This document shows, in pieces, positions 7,011-11,857 of a stretch of 11,857 nucleotides of DNA. Under the pieces are notes generated by a model. It made no database searches and was not told the origin of the DNA. It saw only the letters and a program-made list of their open reading frames with translations. The stretch spans positions 1 through 11,857 of the forward strand of contig CAZOKP010000081.1 of the NCBI GenBank assembly GCA_964580435.1, written 5' to 3'. Both the position numbers and the translations under genes were made by a program. The stretch comes from CAZKEW01 sp964580435 (GTDB lineage Bacteria; Acidobacteriota; Aminicenantia; Aminicenantales; UBA8522). The stretch's first letter is position 1; each line of letters opens with the position of its first letter.

Positions 7011-7262
7011 TTTTACTCCCTCTTCTTCTCGCCTACACGAGAGATTTTACTCTTAGGCTCTGCTTTTCCTCATGCAGAACCTCGTCGCCATAACTCCTCC
7101 CTGGAATGCAAGATTAAAATCTCGCACCCAAACTTTGTCTCCCCAAAATAGCCTCCCTCCTTTCACCTCCTTTTTTCCGGATTTATCTGTAAACGGAGCT
7201 GGGTGGTATCAAAAGAAGATGGCTTATAACAAGATAGAAAAAATCTCCATTCCCCGATATTC
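7011..7262 (-). promoter_or_regulatory. Long purine-rich 5' leader of the receptor gene
   Basis: If transcription starts at about 7263 the mRNA has a leader of ~250 bases. It holds four purine-rich Shine-Dalgarno-like tracts: AAGGAGGTGA (7163-7172, ten bases matching the consensus), AAAGGAGGGAGG just below it, GGGAGG before the small frame at 7053-7091, and the true GAGGGAG at 7016-7022. A short hairpin (TCTCG/CGAGA) lies just upstream of the true site. I see no known riboswitch class. Confidence 0.4.
7053..7091 (-). CDS. Possible 12-residue leader peptide upstream of the receptor
   Basis: The short frame MATRFCMRKSRA starts at ATG 7089-7091 and ends with TAA at 7053-7055, 42 bases before the receptor ATG. 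A good Shine-Dalgarno (GGGAGG, 4 bases before the ATG) supports possible translation. There is no comparative support. It could be a regulatory leader peptide or chance in a purine-rich leader. Confidence 0.25.
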   Translation of the reverse strand: MATRFCMRKSRA

Positions 7263-7273
7263 GATATAACGAC

Positions 7274-7290
7274 GGCAAAAAACGTGCCAA
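7274..7290 (-). promoter_or_regulatory. Sigma54-type (-24/-12) promoter for the receptor gene
   Basis: On the minus strand the sequence reads TTGGCACGTTTTTTGCC. It matches YTGGCACG-N4-TTGC: GG at 7288-7287 and GC at 7276-7275 with exactly 10 bases between them. The base after TTGC is C rather than the usual A or T. The expected start of transcription is near 7263. No good sigma70 pair was seen in the same interval. No enhancer-binding activator is encoded in the window. Confidence 0.6.
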
Positions 7291-7367
7291 TACAGCAAAA
7301 AATCAATTATTTTGTTTTCAGTAACTTGTGAATTGCCTTGTTTCAAAAAATTCAAAATTATATATCC

Positions 7368-7385
7368 AATCCAAATAATTGGATT
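7368..7385 (-). terminator. Weak hairpin after the TPR gene
   Basis: AATCCAA (7368-7374) and TTGGATT (7379-7385) form a 7-bp stem with a 4-base loop, 16 bases past the TPR gene's stop codon. The downstream minus-strand sequence is AT-rich (TATATAATTTT, slightly displaced) rather than an immediate U-tract, so termination is only possible. Confidence 0.3.
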
Positions 7386-7400
7386 TTCTTCTGATCCTGT

Positions 7401-8306
7401 TTATTTGATATTCTCCAGTATTTTTTTTGATATCGCCGCGTTCTCTGACTCGGGCGCCAGCGCTATAACTTTTTCGAAATTCCTTTTTGCTTCTTCCGTG
7501 TCGCCCTTATTCAGGTTGACCAAGCCCAATTGATAGTAGCCGTTAACGAAATTCGGATCCAGCTCCACGCATTTCTTGAAATATCGGGAGGCCAGCTCCG
7601 TTTGGTTATTTTTAAACAAGAGGGCTCCCACATTATAGAATAAGTTTGGATCAGTCAGGCTCTTTTCATCGAGCTGATTGAAATATTTCAGGCCTTCATC
7701 AAGATTGCCTTTTTCGAAATAGATAGAACTGAGATTGATGAGAACATCCCGGGACTGCGGGGCTCTCTCCAGCACTTTTTGAAAAATTTCTATGGCCTTA
7801 TCAAGATCTCCGAGTCTGTAATAGCAGAGTCCGATCCTCTCGTAGGCTTCATCAAGGCTCTGATTTTCGGAAAGGACTCTTCGGTATTCCTGAAGAGCTT
7901 CTTCGTATTTTTGCTGCCCGTAAAGCAGGTCTCCTTGGCTCAGGGGCGATACGGGAATAGGAACGAGCCGGATATCAACGGGTTCGTTTTCATGAATAGC
8001 AGACAGCATAACATTGATATTTTGGGGTTCATAACCATCAGCTATAAAGCCTATGGTGTATGCTCCCGGCGGGAGATTTGCTTTTCTCCACCTGCCCTTA
8101 TTATCCGATTTCAGCTCATATTTGGCGCCGTCCTCAGAGAAAATCAGGAGAATCCGTGCTCCCTCAATAGGCTTGCCGTCTTTTGATTTGACCGTGCCAT
8201 GAGCCATGGCAAAAACTTTAGAGAAGGTGAAGCCGGCGCTGATTAGGAACAATGCTGAAAAAGCAATGATCATAGCCAAAAGTTTTTTCGAAGGATTCCT
8301 CACCAT
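7401..8306 (-). CDS. Exported TPR protein with carboxypeptidase-regulatory-like domain
   Basis: A 301-residue periplasmic or membrane-anchored protein, probably a scaffold for protein-protein contacts; no enzymatic motif is seen. Residues 1-~35 are a signal peptide (NPSKKLL, hydrophobic core, then FAMA). Residues ~36-115 form a CarboxypepD_reg-like domain (HGTVKSKDGKPIEGARI, PPGAYTIGFIADGYEP), the same type as at the receptor's N-terminus. Residues ~123-299 are about five tetratricopeptide repeats (YEEALQEYRRVL, GDLDKAIEIFQKVLERAP, YYQLGLVNLNKGDTEEAKRNFEKVIALAP). The start is ATG 8304-8306, fixed by AGGAGG at 8311-8316. The frame stays open to 8390, but that extra stretch is translated repeat sequence, not protein. 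It is followed after 390 bases by the receptor gene, which has its own promoter; a functional link is inferred only from adjacency and shared domain type. Confidence 0.9.
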   Translation of the reverse strand: MVRNPSKKLLAMIIAFSALFLISAGFTFSKVFAMAHGTVKSKDGKPIEGARILLIFSEDGAKYELKSDNKGRWRKANLPPGAYTIGFIADGYEPQNINVMLSAIHENEPVDIRLVPIPVSPLSQGDLLYGQQKYEEALQEYRRVLSENQSLDEAYERIGLCYYRLGDLDKAIEIFQKVLERAPQSRDVLINLSSIYFEKGNLDEGLKYFNQLDEKSLTDPNLFYNVGALLFKNNQTELASRYFKKCVELDPNFVNGYYQLGLVNLNKGDTEEAKRNFEKVIALAPESENAAISKKILENIK

Positions 8307-8310
8307 TGCT

Positions 8311-8316
8311 CCTCCT
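8311..8316 (-). promoter_or_regulatory. Ribosome binding site that fixes the TPR start
   Basis: AGGAGG lies 4 bases before ATG 8304-8306 and decides the start against the longer open frame that begins at 8390 within the dispersed repeat. Confidence 0.8.
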
Positions 8317-8336
8317 ATAATTTGACAATTATCTTG

Positions 8337-8456
8337 GGGATAAGAAATTTTTTCTCCGTTGTGCCGGCTGAATGAGCATTCTTGCGCCAATTTTGCCTTA
8401 TCCCATCGTCAAGGATGATAAATCGCAGTGTGCTTGGATGTCAAGTTGAGTAAAAC
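8337..8456 (-). repeat. 120-base dispersed repeat, copy 1
   Basis: This aligns without gaps to 10942-11061, with 16 mismatches counted by eye (about 87 percent identity). Fully conserved blocks include GCCGGCTGAATGAGCATTC, GGATGATAAAT and GGATGTCAAGTTGAG. It contains a small dyad, GAATG-AG-CATTC (8370-8381), and a decayed version of the ATCCC hairpin of copy 2. GGGATAAG at 8337 is mirrored by CTTATCCC further in. It separates the TPR gene and the kinase gene. On the minus strand the bases after its end read CAAG. The strand is given to match the adjacent transposase remnant of copy 2. Confidence 0.9.
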
Positions 8457-8542
8457 GAATCTCCCACAAAAGAGGATATCAGGGATTGACCGGCCCCTCA
8501 GTTCGTGCTATCCTCTTGCCACCTCGCAGAAAACGGAAACAC

Positions 8543-10684
8543 GTGGCCGTCAAGTGTCCCAAGTGCTTTTTTGACAACCCTGACCATTCTGTTTCTTGCG
8601 GGAAATGCGGGGCCGGGTTGGGGGCCCTGGACCGGATCTCTCCTACCAGAACCATCCAAACGCCGGCCAGACAGCCTCTCGTGGGAAGCGCGCTTGCAGG
8701 GAAATACAGGATCCTCGAGGAGATAGGCCGAGGCGGGATGGGGATCGTCTATAAGGCCGAAGACACTCAGCTCAAACGGACCGTCGCCCTGAAGTTTCTG
8801 TCTCCCGATTCAGCCGTCATTCCGTCGAGCGAGAAACGCTTCACTCAGGAGGCTCAGACCGCATCGGCCCTGAACCACCCCAATATCTGCACGATCTACG
8901 AAGTCGGGGAAGCGGAAGGAAATTCTTACATCGCCATGGAATACGTGGAAGGGCGGCCGCTCGACCGGATGATCCCTTCCGGCGGGTTGCCGCCGGATGA
9001 GGTCCTACGCTTCGGAAGCCAGATCGTCGAGGCCCTTGAGCACGCTCACGAGCGGGGCGTCATTCACAGGGACCTCAAGACCGCCAACGTAGTGATAACC
9101 CCGGCCGGGCGGGTCAAGGTCCTCGACTTCGGGTTGGCCAAGCGCCTGATCAGCGAGGAACTGAAGGAGGCGACGCTTTCTCGATTATCGCTGACCGAGG
9201 AGGGCATGATCGCAGGCACGTTGCCCTATCTAGCGCCCGAAACGCTTCAAGGAAATCCCACCGACGCCCGGAGCGACATCTGGGCGCTGGGAGTCGTCCT
9301 CTACGAGATGGCCGCCGGAAAGCGGCCTTTCGAGGGACGGACAGGATTCGAGCTGACGTCGGCGATCCTCAGGGACACGCCGGCCCCATTGCCTGCACAG
9401 ACTCCGGCGGGTCAGCGCGCCGTCATCCGGAAGTGCCTCGAAAAGGATTTGGAGAAGAGGTTCCAGACGGTGAGCGAGGTGCGGGCGGCGCTGGAGACGG
9501 ACATCCTCGTGAAGGCCCAAAAAGCTTCCGGCCCGTCATCGAAAATCCGGAGTCGGTGGGGCCGCTGGATCCTGGCCGGAGCCGCCCTGTGCGTCGCGGC
9601 AGTGCTGATCGTCAAACTGGCGCCCAGGGGCGGCGCCAAACCTGAAGAGGCTAAGGGTCAGCCCGTTCTCAGCACTGGCGCGCGGCCATCGCCGTCCGTC
9701 GAAGCCAACGAATATTTTGAAAAAGGAATGTTCTTCCTCAGGGCGCAGTTCAACCTGACGAGCGCCAGGAAGATGCTCGAGCGGGCCCTGGAGATCGACC
9801 CGAAGTTCGCGGAAGCCCGGGGGTGGTACGGGTTCACGTTTATCCTCGAAATCGACAGCGGCTACTCCAACGATTCAAGCTGGCTTTACAAGGCCGAGCA
9901 TGAGCTGCGCCGGGCGCTGCAGGACGACCCCGATTCAGCCCGCGCCCATTCGAGTCTCGCAGCCCTCTATTTTTACCAGGGCCGGAAAGAGCTAATGCCG
10001 GAGGAGGCCAAAAAGGCGCTCGAGCTCAATCCAAACGAGGTGGATGCCAAAATCTGGTGGTCGAATTATTACTTGGCGAACGGCGAGTATGCGTCAGCCA
10101 AGGAACTGCTCAATCAGCTGCTCTCGCACGACCCGCTATTTTTCCCGGCCCGCATGACCCTGGGCGAAATCCTACGCATGGAAGGCGATATCACCGGCGC
10201 GATCCGCGAGCAGGAAAAAATTCTGGAACAGGACCCCCGGAATCTTTACGCCTCTCAAAAGCTGGCCAGGGCGTATATCGACAGGAACGACCTTCCCAGG
10301 GTGCGCCGGAGTCTCGAAAATCTTTCTCTCGAGGATCAACGGGGCTTCGAGATCAAACTGACGTGGGCCCTGCTGCTGGCTTTGGAGGGAAAAACGAAAG
10401 AGGCCCTGGAAAAAATGGACGAGGAGAGCCTGAAGTTCGGCGCCCTGGCGGTCTGGTCGACGTCCGTGGTCGCAGAGTTCTACGCCGTCATCGGGGATTC
10501 CCCGAAGTCCCTGGATTGGCTCGAGCGGGCCGTCCGAAACGGTGACGAGCGGGACGAGTGGTTCCGCCGCGACCCGTTGCTGGCCAAGATCCGGGATCTT
10601 CCCCGCTTCCGGCAAATCATCGACTCCATCGAGTTCCGCCGCAAAACACGAATCGGAACGAGTCTGGGGTTCGGCCCCAATTAA
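8543..10684 (+). CDS. Ser/Thr protein kinase with zinc ribbon, one membrane helix and TPR domain
   Basis: A 713-residue Hanks-type kinase, probably a signal transducer in the inner membrane. A zinc ribbon opens the protein (CPKC at 5-8, CGKC at 19-22). The kinase domain is ~55-320 and intact: glycine loop GRGGMG 62-67, Lys84 in VALKFL, Glu103, HRDLK with catalytic Asp177, DFG 196-198 and APE 231-233. One membrane helix at 342-360 is followed by a ~340-residue, presumably periplasmic, TPR region ending in a DPLLAKIRDLPRF-type motif. I prefer GTG 8543 because the ribbon begins within four codons. The frame continues to a TTG at 8486, adding a 19-residue basic stretch, so that start is possible. 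Neither has a strong Shine-Dalgarno. The gene is markedly richer in G+C and GC-ending codons than the genes to its left, and it lies between the two repeat copies. Substrates are unknown. Confidence 0.93.
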   Translation: MAVKCPKCFFDNPDHSVSCGKCGAGLGALDRISPTRTIQTPARQPLVGSALAGKYRILEEIGRGGMGIVYKAEDTQLKRTVALKFLSPDSAVIPSSEKRFTQEAQTASALNHPNICTIYEVGEAEGNSYIAMEYVEGRPLDRMIPSGGLPPDEVLRFGSQIVEALEHAHERGVIHRDLKTANVVITPAGRVKVLDFGLAKRLISEELKEATLSRLSLTEEGMIAGTLPYLAPETLQGNPTDARSDIWALGVVLYEMAAGKRPFEGRTGFELTSAILRDTPAPLPAQTPAGQRAVIRKCLEKDLEKRFQTVSEVRAALETDILVKAQKASGPSSKIRSRWGRWILAGAALCVAAVLIVKLAPRGGAKPEEAKGQPVLSTGARPSPSVEANEYFEKGMFFLRAQFNLTSARKMLERALEIDPKFAEARGWYGFTFILEIDSGYSNDSSWLYKAEHELRRALQDDPDSARAHSSLAALYFYQGRKELMPEEAKKALELNPNEVDAKIWWSNYYLANGEYASAKELLNQLLSHDPLFFPARMTLGEILRMEGDITGAIREQEKILEQDPRNLYASQKLARAYIDRNDLPRVRRSLENLSLEDQRGFEIKLTWALLLALEGKTKEALEKMDEESLKFGALAVWSTSVVAEFYAVIGDSPKSLDWLERAVRNGDERDEWFRRDPLLAKIRDLPRFRQIIDSIEFRRKTRIGTSLGFGPN

Positions 10685-10704
10685 TCAATCAATGTAGAAC
10701 GAAT

Positions 10705-10941
10705 TCATTTTATTCTGACAGGAAACGGTGGCCGCTTGAGCTTCTTGGGAGGATTGGCCTTGAGCTCCTCCATGACGACCTCGATGGCCTTCTCGAGTTG
10801 CGGGTCGCGGCCGGCCCGGACTGCGGCCGGCCACTGCTCGACCTCAATATCCGGAGGCACTCCCTCGTTCCCCACCACCCAGCCGTCTTCTGTCCAGATG
10901 GCCAGGTTCGGGGCGGTGACACGACCGCCATCCATTAACAT
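10705..10941 (-). pseudogene. C-terminal fragment of a tricorn-type S41 peptidase
   Basis: Seventy-eight codons plus TGA match the end of tricorn-like S41 peptidases: MLMDGGRVTAPN, then WVVGNEGVPPDIEVEQ, AGRDPQLEKAIEVV and a Lys/Pro-rich tail KRPPFPVRIK. Intact members are around a thousand residues or more, and the catalytic Ser lies N-terminal to this piece, so the fragment cannot be active. Homology stops exactly where repeat copy 2 begins (10941/10942). The frame continues into the repeat up to 11058, giving a 117-codon chimera that should not be taken as a gene. It converges on the kinase gene, whose stop lies 20 bases away. Confidence 0.8.
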
Positions 10942-11061
10942 GGGATAAGAAACTGCTTTTCTGCTGCGCCGGCTGAATGAGCATTCATGCGTCAATTTTG
11001 CCTCATCCCATCGTGAGGGATGATAAATTGCAGTGTGATCGGATGTCAAGTTGAGCAAAAC
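10942..11061 (-). repeat. 120-base dispersed repeat, copy 2
   Basis: This is in the same orientation as copy 1 (8337-8456) and aligns over its full length without gaps. It contains a perfect 7-bp hairpin, TCATCCC (11003-11009) and GGGATGA (11017-11023), and the dyad GAATG-AG-CATTC (10975-10986). One end abuts the S41 peptidase fragment; the other ends 3 bases from the stop codon of the IS91-type transposase remnant. That position suggests the 3' (oriIS-side) end of an IS91-like element. Confidence 0.9.
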
Positions 11062-11064
11062 ATG

Positions 11065-11317
11065 TCAATAGGCGATGCGCGGTGGGGGAGGCTTGTCTGC
11101 GATAAACCGAAGCTTCAGGTGGGTGATGAGGAAGGGATGCGCTGGAGCTTGTCCTCAACAATCGGGAGAGGGAAAGCCGCCAGGCGAGAATCCTCTCGCC
11201 CCATTCCGGGCTCAGAAGCTCCCGGCCGACAAGCATCGCCAACACCTCGCGGGCGAAGATCTCGGCCAGCCGTGAGTCGTCGATCCGCGGGATCTTATGG
11301 ATACAATCAATTATGTG
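11065..11317 (-). pseudogene. Decayed IS91-family transposase
   Basis: Three pieces in three minus-strand frames resemble, in order, consecutive parts of IS91-type transposases. 11177-11317 reads HKIPRIDDSRLAEIFAREVL... ending SPEWGERILAWR. 11127-11177 reads AFPLPIVEDKLQRIPSS. 11065-11127 reads THLKLRFIADKPPPPRIAY and ends in TGA. Family members carry long segments between these blocks, so at least two internal deletions have joined them. The N-terminal zinc and catalytic tyrosine parts are missing. Assignment is from recalled family motifs (AEIFAREVL, LLSPEWAERIL, LKL-F-ADKPPPP). The 120-base repeat starts 3 bases past the stop, consistent with being the element's 3' end. No complete element remains. 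Confidence 0.7.
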
Positions 11318-11368
11318 AGCGCTTGAAACGCCAAACCCTCGCCCGACTACCATTTCTTTCTTAATTTA

Positions 11369-11453
11369 TGTAAATTATTATTGTCTAATTGTAAATAATA
11401 CTTGACATCATGTCGATAATACTATACAATTTTATAAAGTGAATATTGTAAAT
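11369..11453 (+). promoter_or_regulatory. Three TGTAAAT direct repeats around the regulator promoter
   Basis: TGTAAAT occurs at 11369-11375, 11390-11396 and 11447-11453. The first two are 21 bases apart (two helical turns) and lie just upstream of the -35. The third lies between the -10 and the start codon. Binding-site function is inferred, and the stretch is AT-rich, so chance is possible. Confidence 0.35.
11402..11430 (+). promoter_or_regulatory. Sigma70-type promoter with dyad operator for the Xre regulator
   Basis: TTGACA (11402-11407) and TACAAT (11425-11430) are 17 bases apart, a near-consensus promoter about 40 bases before the regulator ATG. The perfect dyad GACAT-C-ATGTC (11404-11414) overlaps the -35 and is a natural candidate for autorepression by the encoded protein. 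Confidence 0.75.
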
Positions 11454-11470
11454 CAGTTTTAGGGCCACTT

Positions 11471-11680
11471 ATGAAAACAAGTTTGCGAAGGTTTCGATTC
11501 GAACGCGGAGAACTGAGCCAGCAGCAATTGGCTGATATGGTGTTGGTCTCCCGCCAAACAATAGTCTCGATTGAGCGCGGCGATTACGCGCCTTCGGTCA
11601 AACTGGCGCTGTTGCTGGCGGAGAAACTTGGAACAACAGTTGAAGAGCTTTTTAGTTTGGAGGAGAAAGATCGTGCGTAA
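11471..11680 (+). CDS. Small Xre/Cro-CI-type HTH regulator
   Basis: A 69-residue DNA-binding protein made up of essentially one HTH_3 domain. SQQQLADMV (helix 2) and SRQTIVSIERG (recognition helix, ~27-37) are textbook, followed by LALLLAEKLGTTVEELF. There is no effector domain. The ATG at 11471 has only a weak Shine-Dalgarno. It overlaps the next gene by 8 bases, so the two are translationally coupled. Proteins of this size and type (YozG-like) are often paired with a small membrane protein, as here. Autoregulation through the dyad at 11404-11414 is inferred. Confidence 0.93.
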   Translation: MKTSLRRFRFERGELSQQQLADMVLVSRQTIVSIERGDYAPSVKLALLLAEKLGTTVEELFSLEEKDRA

Positions 11681-11857
11681 AAGAGATCCAATATTTTGGT
11701 GGGCTACCGGCATTTTCGTGTTGGCTCTCCTGCTTATGGCCGTCACACAGGATCAATTCTGGCTGGTTCTGATGATCGGCTCGTATTTGCTCCGGCCGAC
11801 CCTGGCCTCGCTCGGATTTGCCAGACGATATGTTGACGAACGGCAGATGAGTATCCA
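11673..11857 (+). CDS. Membrane protein coupled to the Xre regulator (partial, 3' end outside window)
   Basis: The GTG at 11673-11675 is preceded by GGAGGA (11660-11665, 7 bases away) inside the end of the regulator gene. Sixty-one codons are visible. Two likely membrane helices are at residues ~8-24 (FWWATGIFVLALLLMAV) and ~29-47 (FWLVLMIGSYLLRPTLASL), followed by RRYVDERQMSI. The DERQ-type motif after the second helix and the HTH partner recall DUF2178-like membrane proteins, but the assignment is tentative because most of the protein may be missing. Confidence 0.75.
   Translation, partial: MRKRDPIFWWATGIFVLALLLMAVTQDQFWLVLMIGSYLLRPTLASLGFARRYVDERQMSI

Noticed and set aside
7072..7269. 65-codon plus-strand frame in the receptor leader
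   Set aside because: It lacks a Shine-Dalgarno and any domain, and it runs against the promoter and leader signals of the receptor.
8307..8390. 28-codon N-terminal extension of the TPR gene
   Set aside because: Most of it is translated repeat sequence, and the strong AGGAGG at 8311-8316 with signal peptide fixes the start at 8306.
10057..10545. 162-codon plus-strand frame inside the kinase gene
   Set aside because: The product is Gly/Arg/Pro-rich, typical of an out-of-frame reading of GC-rich DNA, within the TPR region.
10705..11058. Intact 117-residue gene
   Set aside because: Only the last 78 codons match the S41 C-terminus; the first 39 are the 120-base repeat, so it is a chimera.
11003..11353. 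Intact 116-residue gene
   Set aside because: Only part matches an IS91-type transposase; the frame then leaves the homology and enters the repeat.
1..11857. CRISPR array or other regularly spaced repeat
   Set aside because: No short direct repeats with regular unique spacers were seen; the only long repeat is the 120-base pair.

Overview
The window looks like a chromosomal segment from a Gram-negative bacterium of the Acidobacteriota neighbourhood, most plausibly Candidatus Aminicenantes. This is inferred from family content: a GWxTD-motif lipoprotein next to a VWFA-related protein of the acidobacterial type, a ~1000-residue Oar-like TonB-dependent receptor with an N-terminal carboxypeptidase-regulatory-like domain, TPR proteins, and a zinc-ribbon Ser/Thr kinase with a periplasmic TPR tail. 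No marker gene settles the phylum.

Layout. Bases 1-774 hold a plus-strand lipoprotein-like gene with a long coiled coil. A sigma70-type promoter and a tandem tRNA-Lys(TTT) / tRNA-Glu(TTC) pair follow to 990. From 8306 down to 1117 lie four co-directional minus-strand genes: a secreted TPR protein, the TonB-dependent receptor, the VWFA protein and the GWxTD lipoprotein. The receptor is its own unit: it has a 390-base upstream region with a good sigma54-type promoter and a purine-rich leader, and a strong rho-independent terminator behind it. The last two genes are separated by 22 bases and look like one operon; their C-terminal domains appear related. All four products are predicted to be exported or in the envelope.

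From about 8337 to 11317 the sequence is accessory and rearranged. Two co-oriented copies of a 120-base repeat (8337-8456 and 10942-11061, no indels, 16 mismatches by eye) bracket a GC-rich kinase gene and a 78-codon C-terminal fragment of a tricorn-type S41 peptidase. Copy 2 lies 3 bases from the stop codon of a decayed IS91-family transposase. The repeat may therefore be the terminal (oriIS-side) part of an IS91-like element, and copy 1 a solo end. In both copies the repeat is open in one minus-strand frame and artificially extends neighbouring reading frames.

At the right edge an AT-rich control region (TTGACA-17-TACAAT promoter, an 11-base dyad on the -35, three TGTAAAT repeats) precedes a small Xre-type regulator that overlaps a membrane-protein gene by 8 bases. 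The latter runs off the window. I found no CRISPR array, rRNA or intact mobile element. The most unusual items are the repeat/IS91 relationship, the sigma54-type promoter and leader of the receptor, and a canonical EF-hand loop inside the receptor barrel.
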